This document shows positions 17,168 through 25,472 of a DNA stretch of 64,000 nucleotides, piece after piece. The DNA is from Streptomyces sp. 130 (GTDB lineage: Bacteria > Actinomycetota > Actinomycetes > Streptomycetales > Streptomycetaceae): contig NZ_VJNO01000013.1 in assembly GCF_007096885.1 (NCBI RefSeq), forward strand, positions 62,001 to 126,000, given 5' to 3'. Position 1 is the stretch's first letter. Each line of letters starts with the position of its first letter. Under the pieces are notes generated by a model, which had not been told where the DNA came from, ran no database searches, and saw nothing but the letters and a program-made list of their open reading frames with translations. Position numbers and translations under genes: made by a program.

Positions 17168-18040
17168 GTGAACGAGCGGACCGTGTGGCAATTCACCGAC
17201 GACCGGGGGCAGTTGTCGGCAACCGGGGAGCGCCCGCGACGGGTGCTCGCCTACATACAGGCCGGGGCGACCCTGGGGGACCACGGGATACGCCCGGCCG
17301 GGCTCTTCGGCTCCGGCCACGACGACCCGGCCGCCCCCGACCCCGCGAAGACCGGGTCGCTCCAGCTGGACGGAATCGCGTACGCCGGTGCCGGTGCCGC
17401 CCTGGACGTGGACGCCTTACTGAGCTGCGCGCCGGACCTCGTCGTCGCCGTCAGCTACGGCGGCGGCCAGGTCTACGGCCTCGGCCCGGAGACCGCCAAG
17501 CACCTGGAGGAGCACGTCCCGGTCGTCGTCATCGACGTGGGCCAGGGACGCACCCTCGCCGGGATCGGCGACCGGTTCGCGGAGCTGGCCCGCTCGCTCG
17601 GCGCCGGGGAACCGGCCTCGGCGGCCCGGGAACTGGACGCCGCGCGGGACCGGCTGCGCGCCCTCACCGCCGGCCGGGACCGGCTGCGCGTCCTCGCGCT
17701 GTCCCCGGCGGACCGGGAACAGGCGTACCTGGCCCGCCCCCGCATGTGGCCCGAACTCCGGGTCCTCGCCGACCTCGGCGTCGACCTGATCGAACCCGCC
17801 GACGGCCCGGGGGCCAGCTGGTCCACGACCGGCTGGACCGAGGCCGCCGCCCTGCGCCCCGACGTCGTCCTCGCCGACATCCGGGCCAACGCGGCCCCGC
17901 TCGCCGAGCTGCGGGGCAACGCCGAGTGGACGGCCGTCGCCGCGACGGCCCGCGTGGTCCCGTGGAACCCGGAACCGGTGTGCAGCGCCCGCGCCCACGC
18001 CCGGTTCCTGGAGCTGGTGGCGGACGCCCTGGACACGTAG
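17168..18040 (+). CDS. Periplasmic-binding-protein homologue without signal peptide
   Basis: A 290-residue protein with the FepB/BtuF two-lobe fold signs, for example LDVDALLSCAPDLVVAV and WSTTGWTEAAALRPDVVLAD. The start is GTG with GGGAGG 8 bases upstream, and neither this start nor the open frame upstream gives a signal peptide or lipobox, so it should be cytoplasmic. No permease is adjacent. Leu84 is encoded by TTA (17417-17419), the only in-frame TTA I found in the window, so translation should depend on the bldA tRNA. It may have been recruited as an intracellular ligand carrier or sensor; this is speculation. Confidence 0.75.
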   Translation: MNERTVWQFTDDRGQLSATGERPRRVLAYIQAGATLGDHGIRPAGLFGSGHDDPAAPDPAKTGSLQLDGIAYAGAGAALDVDALLSCAPDLVVAVSYGGGQVYGLGPETAKHLEEHVPVVVIDVGQGRTLAGIGDRFAELARSLGAGEPASAARELDAARDRLRALTAGRDRLRVLALSPADREQAYLARPRMWPELRVLADLGVDLIEPADGPGASWSTTGWTEAAALRPDVVLADIRANAAPLAELRGNAEWTAVAATARVVPWNPEPVCSARAHARFLELVADALDT

Positions 18041-18281
18041 GGCGTGTCCAAAAGCCCCGCCTGTCCGGCGGCGCCCGGCGCGTGGGCTCGCCGCGCTGCC
18101 GGGTTCACCCCGGTACAACCGGTGCCGGGGCGGCCCTCCGCCGTGCGCTCGCCCCCACCGGACGCCGCCGGACCCGTTCCGCGGGCGGACGGCGCTCCTT
18201 TCGGAACACGCCCCGGAGGGCCGTACGGTGGGCCGGACGTCCCGTCACCCCCTCCGCCGCACCCCGGGAGAGACCGCCGCC

Positions 18282-19214
18282 ATGCCCGACCGCCCCGACT
18301 TCCTGGTCATCGGTGAATGCGTCGCCGACATCGTCCGCGCCCCGGACGCCCCCGACCGGGTCCACCCCGGGGGCAGCCCGGCCAACCTGGCGTACGGCCT
18401 GGCCAGGCTCGGCCACGACGCGACCCTGCTCACCCAGCTGGGCCCGGACGACAACGGGCGGCTGATCCGCGCCCACCTCACCGGGGCGGGGGTCGAGGTG
18501 CTGACGGACGGCGCCCCTGGCCCCACCCCGTCGGCCGTCGTCACCCTGGACGGCGAGGGCCGTGCCTCGTACGCGTTCGACATCGCCTGGACGCTCGGCC
18601 CCGTCGCCCTCGACCGGCAGCCCCGGCACGTGCACACCGGGTCGATCGCGGCGGTGACCGAACCCGGGGCGGCCGCGGTGCGGGCGGCCGTGGAGTCGCT
18701 GCGGACGGCCGCCACCGTCAGCTACGACCCCAACGTGCGGCCGGCGCTGATGGGCGACCACCGGGCCGCCGTGCGCAGGGTCGAACGCTGCGTGGGCCTC
18801 AGCGACGTCGTCAAGGCCAGCGACGAGGACCTGGACTGGCTGTACCCCGGCCGGGACCCGGCCGAGGCCGCCCGGCGCTGGCTCGCCTCCGGCCCCGCCC
18901 TCGTCCTCGTCACCCGCGGCGGCGACGGAGCCTCGGCGGTCCTGCCGGACGGGCAGGTGGACATCGGCGCGCTCCCCGCCGACGTGGCCGACACGGTGGG
19001 CGCCGGGGACGCCTTCATGTCCGGCACCCTGCACGCGCTCGCCGCCCACGGCCTGCTCGGCGCGTCCGGCCGTGCGCGGCTGCGCGCGCCGGAGCGGGGC
19101 ACGGTGCACGACGTCCTGCGCCACGCGGCGGCCTCGGCCGCCGTGACGGTCGCCCGGGCCGGGGCGAACCCGCCGGACGAGGCGGAGCTGCGCGGGGCGC
19201 TCGGGCCGGGCTGA
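18282..19214 (+). CDS. PfkB family carbohydrate kinase (fructokinase-like)
   Basis: A 310-residue ribokinase-fold kinase. The N-terminal GECVADIV and GGSPANLAYGLARLG block and the C-terminal DTVGAGDAFMSG, with the catalytic Asp in GAGD, are both intact. It phosphorylates a sugar using ATP; fructose is the most common substrate in this branch. The ATG follows GGGAG by 11 bases. Single gene, 82 bases before the ketosynthase operon. Confidence 0.88.
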   Translation: MPDRPDFLVIGECVADIVRAPDAPDRVHPGGSPANLAYGLARLGHDATLLTQLGPDDNGRLIRAHLTGAGVEVLTDGAPGPTPSAVVTLDGEGRASYAFDIAWTLGPVALDRQPRHVHTGSIAAVTEPGAAAVRAAVESLRTAATVSYDPNVRPALMGDHRAAVRRVERCVGLSDVVKASDEDLDWLYPGRDPAEAARRWLASGPALVLVTRGGDGASAVLPDGQVDIGALPADVADTVGAGDAFMSGTLHALAAHGLLGASGRARLRAPERGTVHDVLRHAAASAAVTVARAGANPPDEAELRGALGPG

Positions 19215-19295
19215 CATCCGGCCCCACCCGCACCCTCGACGGCGTCCGGCGCGTTCCCCTTCAGAGGGACCGACGACGCTGAGGAGGGCCGGGGC

Positions 19296-20543
19296 ATGGT
19301 GCGGGACGCGGGAACGGCGACCGTGGTGACGGGGCTGGGGCTGGTCACCCCCGCGGGCGACGACGAGCGGGCCTTCTGGGCCGGGCTGTGCGCCGGGCGG
19401 TCCACGGCCCGGCGCTGCGGGGAACTCGCCGGGCTTCCCGCCGACTTCGCCTGCCCGGCCGACCGGACCGACCTGGACCGGGCCATCGGGGGCCGCGCCG
19501 GCTGGCGGATGGCGCGGTTCGCGAAGATGGCCCTGGTCGCCGCGCGCCGGGCGGTGGCCGACGCCGGGCTGCGCCCGGACCGCTGGGACGGCGGCCGGGT
19601 GGGCGTCGTGCTCGGCGTCGGCGTCGGCGGTGTCTCCGCCCTCGTGGACAACGTCCGCCGGTACGACGGCGGCGGCGCACAGGCCGTCTCCCCGCTCCTC
19701 GCACCGATGATGATGCCCAACGCGGCGGCCGGCGAGATCGCCATCGACCTGGGCGCCCGCGGCCCCAGCCTGGCCCCGGCCACCGCCTGCGCCTCGGGGG
19801 CCACCGCCCTCGCCACCGCGCACGACCTCCTGGCCACCGGCCGGTGCGACCTCGTCGTCGCGGGCGGCGCGGAATCCGTCCTGACGCCCCTCGTGGCCGC
19901 GGCCTTCGCCCAGCTGGGAGCGCTGTCCACGCGCACCGGGGACCCCGCCGCCGCGTCCCGCCCCTTCGCGCCCGACCGCGACGGCTTCGTCCTGGGCGAG
20001 GGCGCCGGCGTGCTCGTCCTGGAGCGGGGCGCGCACGCGGCGGCCCGGGGCGCCCGCGTACGGGCCGTGCTCGCCGGGACCGGAACCGCCACGGACGCCC
20101 ACCACCCCACCGCGCCCGACCCCGGCGGTCACGGCGCCCGGCGCGCCGTCGAGGCCGCCCTGGGCGCGGCGGGCTGGGCCGCCCACGAGGTCGGCCACAT
20201 CAACGCCCACGGCACGTCCACGCCGTTGAACGACGCGATGGAGGCCGAGCTGATCGCCGGCCTCTTCCCGCACCGGCCCCCGGTCACCGCCCCGAAGGGC
20301 GTCCTCGGGCACACGCTCGCCGCCGCCGGGGCGATCGAGGCCGCCGCCACCGTGCTCACCCTCGAACACGGGGTCGTCCCGCCGGTCGCCAATCTGGACG
20401 CCCCGCCCGCCGACTGGGACATCGACTGCGTCACCAAGGAGCCGCGCCGCCTGCGCGTCGAGCGGGCCGTCAGCCACTCCTTCGGCTTCGGCGGGCACAA
20501 CGTCGCCCTCTGCTTCGAACGGGTTCGCCCCTCCGGCCGGTGA
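19296..20543 (+). CDS. Beta-ketoacyl-ACP synthase (KAS II/FabF type), copy 1
   Basis: A 415-residue thiolase-fold condensing enzyme with complete triad: Cys165 (TACASG), His305 (NAHGTST) and His339 (GVLGHT). It also has the FabF-type VSHSFGFGGHN end. It should elongate an acyl chain on an acyl carrier protein. GAGGAGG precedes the ATG. It opens a compact cluster with an acyl-CoA oxidase-like enzyme, an acyl carrier protein and a second ketosynthase that is clearly related but diverged. Both keep the active Cys, so neither is a chain-length factor. Confidence 0.92.
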   Translation: MVRDAGTATVVTGLGLVTPAGDDERAFWAGLCAGRSTARRCGELAGLPADFACPADRTDLDRAIGGRAGWRMARFAKMALVAARRAVADAGLRPDRWDGGRVGVVLGVGVGGVSALVDNVRRYDGGGAQAVSPLLAPMMMPNAAAGEIAIDLGARGPSLAPATACASGATALATAHDLLATGRCDLVVAGGAESVLTPLVAAAFAQLGALSTRTGDPAAASRPFAPDRDGFVLGEGAGVLVLERGAHAAARGARVRAVLAGTGTATDAHHPTAPDPGGHGARRAVEAALGAAGWAAHEVGHINAHGTSTPLNDAMEAELIAGLFPHRPPVTAPKGVLGHTLAAAGAIEAAATVLTLEHGVVPPVANLDAPPADWDIDCVTKEPRRLRVERAVSHSFGFGGHNVALCFERVRPSGR

Positions 20544-20594
20544 ACATCTGCACGATCCCGGTGTCCTGACCGTACGCCGGTCGTTCAGCCTTGT

Positions 20595-22442
20595 ATGACC
20601 ACCACGCTCACCGACGCCGATCCCCTCGCCCGGCCGCTCACCTCCGTACTCCTCGGCGCCGACGCCCGCCGCGAGCACGGCTTCTGGCGGCGGCTCGTCG
20701 CCACCGAACCGTTCCGGCTGCCCCCGGGGCCGGGGGCCGGCGGCACCCCGGACGAGCGGCTCGCCCGCGCGTACGCCCGTCTGCGCACCCTCAACGACGC
20801 CCTGGACAGTGCGGCCCGCCCGGCCTCCGACTTCCGGGCGCTGGCGGCCCTGCACGAGTGGCTGGCCCCGGCCGACCCGGCGCTCGCCACCATCGCGGGC
20901 ATCCACTACAACCTCTTCCTCGGCAGCCTCCTCGACCACATCGCCGACAGCCCGCGCGACCTGTCGGACTTCCTGACGCTGCGGCGTACCGGAACCTTCC
21001 TGTGCACGGAGGTGGCCCACGGCAACGACGCCGCGGCCGTCGAGACGACCGCCGCCTACGACCCCGTACGCGACGGGTTCGTGCTGCACACCCCGCACTG
21101 CGGGGCGCAGAAGTTCATGCCCAACACCGGGCAGCCCGGCGGCCCCAAGTCGGGGCTGGTCGCCGCGCGGCTGCTGGCCGGCGGCGCGGACCGGGGGGTC
21201 TTCCTGCTGCTGGTGCCCCTCACCGACGCCGCCGGGCCGCTGCCCGGCGTACGGGTGCGCAGGCTGCCGGCCCGCATGGGCAGCCCCGTCGACCACAGCC
21301 TGACCTCGTTCGACCACGTCTTCGTGGGGCGCGAGGCGCTGCTGACGGGGCCGCAGGGGTGGATCGACGGCGACGGGGAGTTCCGCAGCGCCATCGACGG
21401 CCGCAGGCGCCGCTTCCTCGCGTCCATCGCCCGCGTCGTCACCGGCAGGATCTCGATGAGCGCCAGCGCCGTCGGCTCGGCGCGCGCCACGCTGGCCGTC
21501 GCGGTGCGGTACGGCGGCCACCGCCACGTCTCCGCCGGGCGCGGGGCGCGGCTGCCGGTGCTCGCGTACCGCACCCATCACGGGCCGCTCGCCGAGGCGA
21601 TGGCGACGGTCTTCGCCATGAGCCTGCTGCACCGCCGCGTCCTGGACCGCTGGGAGGCGGCCGGGGCCGGGCCCGAGGCCGGGCGGGTGGCGGCCGAGCG
21701 GCTGGTGGACATCGCCAAGGGCTGGATCACCTGGCAGGCCAGGGCCGTGATCGTGGAGTCCCGGGAACGCTGCGGCGCCCAGGGCCTCCTGGAGAACAAC
21801 GGGATGGCCGCGCTCGTCACCGGCGTCGAGGGCGCCATCACCGCCGAGGGCGACAACCTCGCCGTCCACGCCAGGGCCGCCGCCGCCCTGCTCGCCGACC
21901 GCCCCCCGTACGAGCCGGCCGCCCCGGACCACGGCGACCTCACCGACCTCCGGTTCCTGGTCCGGCTCCTGGGGCACGCCGAGGAGCTCTGGTTCGCGCG
22001 CGCCGGGGCCCGGGCGGCCCGGGCGGCGCACGGCGACCCGCTGGGCCGGTGGAACGCGGCGGCGGGACCCGCGCTGCGCGGCGTCGAGGCGCACGCCTGC
22101 CGGCAGGCGGCCGAGGCGTACGCGGAGGCGGTCGAGGCGCTGCCGCCCGGCGCGGACCGGGACCGGCTCGGCGAGCTGGCCCGGCTGTTCGCCCTGGGCC
22201 GGATCGCCCGCGACAGCGGGGACCTCGTCGCGGCCGGCCACCTGAGCACCGGTCAGGCCGAGGCGCTGACGGACCACACCGAAGGGCTCATCGGCGCGGT
22301 GGCCCCCCACCTCCCGGGGCTCGCCGACTCCTTCGCCCTCCCCGGCGAACTGCTCGCCGACTGGCCGATCACGGGCGCCGGTTACGCCGACGCGTACGAC
22401 GACCCGGAGGCCCACTGGCACGCGGCGGAGGCGGGGCGATGA
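20595..22442 (+). CDS. Acyl-CoA oxidase-like flavoenzyme
   Basis: A 615-residue protein of the acyl-CoA oxidase branch. FAD-binding blocks FLCTEVAHGND and HTPHCGAQKFMPNTG correspond to TELGHGSN and HTP...KWWPG of peroxisomal oxidases, and the catalytic base is predicted as Glu418 in TAEGDN (the family Glu is about 421). It should introduce a 2,3 double bond in an acyl thioester and pass electrons to oxygen. Its place between ketosynthase and carrier protein genes suggests an acyl-ACP substrate (inference). No good ribosome site precedes the ATG; coupling to the gene upstream is possible across 51 bases. Confidence 0.85.
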   Translation: MTTTLTDADPLARPLTSVLLGADARREHGFWRRLVATEPFRLPPGPGAGGTPDERLARAYARLRTLNDALDSAARPASDFRALAALHEWLAPADPALATIAGIHYNLFLGSLLDHIADSPRDLSDFLTLRRTGTFLCTEVAHGNDAAAVETTAAYDPVRDGFVLHTPHCGAQKFMPNTGQPGGPKSGLVAARLLAGGADRGVFLLLVPLTDAAGPLPGVRVRRLPARMGSPVDHSLTSFDHVFVGREALLTGPQGWIDGDGEFRSAIDGRRRRFLASIARVVTGRISMSASAVGSARATLAVAVRYGGHRHVSAGRGARLPVLAYRTHHGPLAEAMATVFAMSLLHRRVLDRWEAAGAGPEAGRVAAERLVDIAKGWITWQARAVIVESRERCGAQGLLENNGMAALVTGVEGAITAEGDNLAVHARAAAALLADRPPYEPAAPDHGDLTDLRFLVRLLGHAEELWFARAGARAARAAHGDPLGRWNAAAGPALRGVEAHACRQAAEAYAEAVEALPPGADRDRLGELARLFALGRIARDSGDLVAAGHLSTGQAEALTDHTEGLIGAVAPHLPGLADSFALPGELLADWPITGAGYADAYDDPEAHWHAAEAGR

Positions 22443-22594
22443 GGAGCACGCGGACGCGCCGGGCGGCGCGGGCCGTGCGGGGGTTCGGGGCAGGGGCCGT
22501 CCTCCTCGCCTACTGGACGGCCGTCGCCCTGTTCGCGCGGTGGTGCGAGGCGTCCCGGCCGGGCCCTGGCGAATCGGTTCGCCGCAAGGCGTAA
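22439..22594 (+). CDS. 51-residue single-helix membrane protein
   Basis: The ATG overlaps the stop of the oxidase gene (ATGA), which argues that it is translated. It has an Arg-rich N-terminus (TRRAARAVRG), one membrane helix (GAGAVLLAYWTAVALFARW) and a short polar tail. This could anchor or recruit the cluster enzymes to the membrane. No known family recognised; too short for easy detection elsewhere. Confidence 0.55.
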   Translation: MRSTRTRRAARAVRGFGAGAVLLAYWTAVALFARWCEASRPGPGESVRRKA

Positions 22595-22684
22595 CCGGAT
22601 CGACGCTGCTCAGTTGTTCCGGCGTCGGGGCCGTGCGCGCCGGCGCCGGACATCCCACCGGATGGGCACGAGGAAAGGAAGACC

Positions 22685-22927
22685 ATGAGCACGATCCACC
22701 CCCACATCACCGATGTACTCAGCCGTACCTTCAGGGTGCCCGTGGCCGAGATCCTTCCGGAATCCACGATGGACAGCCTGGACATGGACTCCCTCGCGGC
22801 CGCGGAGTTCGCCGTCGTGCTGCGGGAGACCACCGGGGTCGAGCTGGACACCGGCACCCTGACCCGGGGCACCACCCTCGCCGAACTCACGGCGCACCTC
22901 CACGCGGCGGCGGGCGCCGCCCGATGA
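22685..22927 (+). CDS. Acyl carrier protein
   Basis: An 80-residue four-helix carrier with the phosphopantetheine site DSL at Asp35-Ser36-Leu37 (in SLDMDSLAAAEF). AGGAAAGG lies upstream of the ATG. It carries the growing acyl chain for the two flanking ketosynthases; its stop overlaps the second ketosynthase start (ATGA). The Sfp-type transferase at 2896-3624 may activate it. Confidence 0.9.
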   Translation: MSTIHPHITDVLSRTFRVPVAEILPESTMDSLDMDSLAAAEFAVVLRETTGVELDTGTLTRGTTLAELTAHLHAAAGAAR

Positions 22928-24147
22928 GGACACCGGCCATCGCCGTCACCGGGCTCGGCATGATCACCCCGGTCGGCAACGACACCGAGTCCACCTGGGA
23001 CGGGGTGTGCGCCGCGGTGAGCCCGGCCCGCCCCGTCCCCGCGCTCGCCGGGTGCGCGATCGACTTCGCCTGCGTGGTCGACGGCATCGATCTGGACGCC
23101 GAGATCGGCCGCCGCACGGCCTTTCGGATGGGCCGGTACGTCAAGTTCGCGGTGCTGGCCGCCCGGGAGGCCGTCGCCGACGCCGGGCTCGACCCGGCCG
23201 GCTGGGACGGGAGCCGGGTCGCGGTCGTCGTCGGCACCAGCAGCGGGGGCTCCGCGCACCTCACCGACCAGGCACTGGTCCTGGAGCGGCGGGGCCCGGA
23301 GGCGACCTCACCGGCCGGGGTCCTGCTGACCATCCCCAACATGCCCGCCGCCGAGATCGCGATCGAGATGCGGGCCACCGGCCCCAGCATGGCCCCCTGC
23401 ACGGCCTGTTCGTCCGGCGTCACCGCGCTGTCCGTCGCCCGCGACCTGCTGGCGACCGGGCAGTGCGACGTGGCCATCGCGGGGGCCACCGAGTCGACCC
23501 TCTTCCCCGTGGCCATGACCGGCTTCGCCCGGTCCGGGGCCGCCGCCCGCGCGGACGGCGACCTGTCCCGGCTCAGCCGGCCCTTCGCCGCCGACCGCGC
23601 CGGGCTCGTCATGGGCGAGGGGGCGGCCGTCATGGTGCTGGAACGCGCCGCCGACGCGGAGGCCAGGGGTGCGGAACCCCGGGCCCTGCTCGCCGGCACC
23701 GGCGCCACCACGGACGCCCACCACCCCACCAGCCCGCACCCCGACGGGCGGGTCGCCCGGGCCGCCGTCGAGGCCGCCCTGCGCGACGCGGGCTGGCGGG
23801 CCGACGAGGTGGAGCACGTCAACGCGCACGGCACCGCGACCGTACGCAACGACGCCGCCGAGGCCGCGCTGATCAGCCGGGTGTACCCGCACCGGCCCCC
23901 CGTCACCGCCCCCAAGGGCGTGCTCGGGCACTGCATGGGCGCGGCCGGGGCGATCGAGGCGGGGCTGACGATCCTCACCCTCCAGCGCGGGGTCGTCCCG
24001 CCGGTCGCCAACCTGGACGCCCCCGCACCCGGATTCGACATCGACTGCGTCACCAAGGTGCCGCTGGTGCGGCCGGTACGCCGGGCCGTCAGCCACTCCT
24101 TCGGCTTCGGCGGGCACAACGCGGTGGTGGCCCTGCAGCGCGCGTGA
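22924..24147 (+). CDS. Beta-ketoacyl-ACP synthase (KAS II/FabF type), copy 2
   Basis: A 407-residue condensing enzyme with Cys162 (TACSSG), His302 (NAHGTAT) and His336 (GVLGHC). It overlaps the carrier protein gene by 4 bases, so the two are translationally coupled. It shares long identical stretches with copy 1 in its C-terminal half (PHRPPVTAPKGVLGH, VVPPVANLDAP), indicating an old duplication. It is the last gene before the cobalamin riboswitch. Confidence 0.92.
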   Translation: MRTPAIAVTGLGMITPVGNDTESTWDGVCAAVSPARPVPALAGCAIDFACVVDGIDLDAEIGRRTAFRMGRYVKFAVLAAREAVADAGLDPAGWDGSRVAVVVGTSSGGSAHLTDQALVLERRGPEATSPAGVLLTIPNMPAAEIAIEMRATGPSMAPCTACSSGVTALSVARDLLATGQCDVAIAGATESTLFPVAMTGFARSGAAARADGDLSRLSRPFAADRAGLVMGEGAAVMVLERAADAEARGAEPRALLAGTGATTDAHHPTSPHPDGRVARAAVEAALRDAGWRADEVEHVNAHGTATVRNDAAEAALISRVYPHRPPVTAPKGVLGHCMGAAGAIEAGLTILTLQRGVVPPVANLDAPAPGFDIDCVTKVPLVRPVRRAVSHSFGFGGHNAVVALQRA

Positions 24148-24182
24148 TCCACGGGGGCCGCGCCGTACCGCGCGGACCTCCG

Positions 24183-24362
24183 TGGTAGCGTCCCCGGAGC
24201 CAGTCGAACTCCACGTAGGGGTCAGGGAATCCGGTGCGAATCCGGAACTGACGCGCAGCGGTGAGGGGGACGGGCGGGGCCACGGCCACTGGGAGAGCAC
24301 CGTCTCCCGGGAAGGCGTCCCGTCCGAGCGAACCCGAGTCCGAAGACCTGCTGGCGACCGCC
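24183..24362 (+). ncRNA. Cobalamin (B12) riboswitch
   Basis: The conserved B12-box order is visible: GAACTCCACG, then AGGGAATCCGGTGCGAATCC (24224-24243), then ACTGACGCGCAGCGGTGAGG, and near the 3' end CCGAAGACCTGCTGGC. These match the AdoCbl aptamer core. The rest of the leader (24363-24404) runs directly into the start of the binding-protein gene, consistent with hiding its ribosome site when B12 is plentiful. Exact ends are estimated. Confidence 0.92.
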
Positions 24363-24404
24363 GTCCGGGACCGGGCGGCGGATTCCGTACAGGGGGCCCC
24401 GCGC

Positions 24405-25472
24405 ATGGGCCCAGAGACGCCGAGGTACCCCGTGCCGCCGATATCCGGCTCCGCCCGTTCCGCCGCCCTGCTCACCGCCGCGCTGCTGTCGCTGACGGCC
24501 TGTGGGGGGTCTCCCTCCGCGAAGGCCGGCGCACCGGGCGGGGCGGACGGCTACCCGGTCACCCTCGAGAACTGCGGGCGCACCGTCACCGTGGACGCCG
24601 CCCCCCGGCGCGCGGTCTCCGTCGACCAGGGCACGACGGAGATCCTCCTCTCGCTGGGCCTCGCCGACCGGATCGCCGCCACCGCCACCTGGACCGACCC
24701 GGTCATGAAGGGACTGGAGAAGGCCAACGCGGGCGTGAAGCGGATCGCCGACAACCGGCCCTCCTCCGAGAAGGTCCTCGACCAGGAGCCCGACTTCGTC
24801 GCCGCCGACTTCGAGTCGACCCTCGCCAAGGGCGGTGTCGCCCCGCGCGAACAGTTCGAGAAGCTGGGCGTCCCCACCTACGTATCGCCCGCCGACTGCA
24901 CGGCCAAGGACAACACCAGGGACGGCGACGGCGTCCGCACCGGCGCCCTCACCATGGACAGCGTCTACGCCGAAGTGCGCGACCTGGCCCGGGTGTTCGG
25001 TGTGCCCGAGCGCGGCGAGAAGCTGGTCGAGCGGCTGCGCGCCCGCATCCGGAAGGCCGCCGACGGCATCGACGGCTCCGGCATCTCCGTCCTGTACTGG
25101 TTCGCCAACTCCGAGTCCCCGTACCTGGCGGGCTGCTGCGGGGCGCCGGGCATCATCACCCGGCAGCTCGGCCTGAGGAACGTCTTCGACGACACGCACG
25201 AGGAGTGGCCCCAGGTCAACTGGGAGACCGTCGCCGACCGCGACCCGGACGTGCTGGTGATCGGGGACCTGACGCGCAAGTCGCAGACCGCCGAGAGCGC
25301 CGCCGGGAAGATCGCCTTCCTGGAGTCCAACCCGGTGACGAAGAAGATGGACGCCGTACGCCACAAGCGTTACGTCTGGCTCAGCGGCCAGGCCATGAAC
25401 CCGACCATCCGTACGGTCGAGGGCGTGGAGCTGGTGGCCGCCGGGCTGCGCGCGTCCGGGCTCGCCGGGTGA
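24405..25472 (+). CDS. Binding lipoprotein of a cobalamin-type ABC importer (BtuF/FepB fold)
   Basis: A 355-residue protein. The ATG at 24405 has AGGGGG 8 bases upstream; a GTG at 24432 with GAGG is an alternative. The signal peptide ends in lipobox LTAC (Cys33). Blocks GRTVTVDAAPRRAVSVDQGTT (first lobe) and WETVADRDPDVLVIGDL (second lobe) are typical of group III binding proteins for B12, siderophores or haem. The riboswitch immediately upstream makes a corrinoid the best ligand guess. Confidence 0.88.
   Translation: MGPETPRYPVPPISGSARSAALLTAALLSLTACGGSPSAKAGAPGGADGYPVTLENCGRTVTVDAAPRRAVSVDQGTTEILLSLGLADRIAATATWTDPVMKGLEKANAGVKRIADNRPSSEKVLDQEPDFVAADFESTLAKGGVAPREQFEKLGVPTYVSPADCTAKDNTRDGDGVRTGALTMDSVYAEVRDLARVFGVPERGEKLVERLRARIRKAADGIDGSGISVLYWFANSESPYLAGCCGAPGIITRQLGLRNVFDDTHEEWPQVNWETVADRDPDVLVIGDLTRKSQTAESAAGKIAFLESNPVTKKMDAVRHKRYVWLSGQAMNPTIRTVEGVELVAAGLRASGLAG

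Noticed and set aside
18105..22658. Long minus-strand open frame (1517 codons)
   Set aside because: It is opposite the PfkB, ketosynthase and oxidase genes; its translation is low-complexity Gly/Arg/Pro/Ala, as expected from a shadow frame in high-GC DNA.
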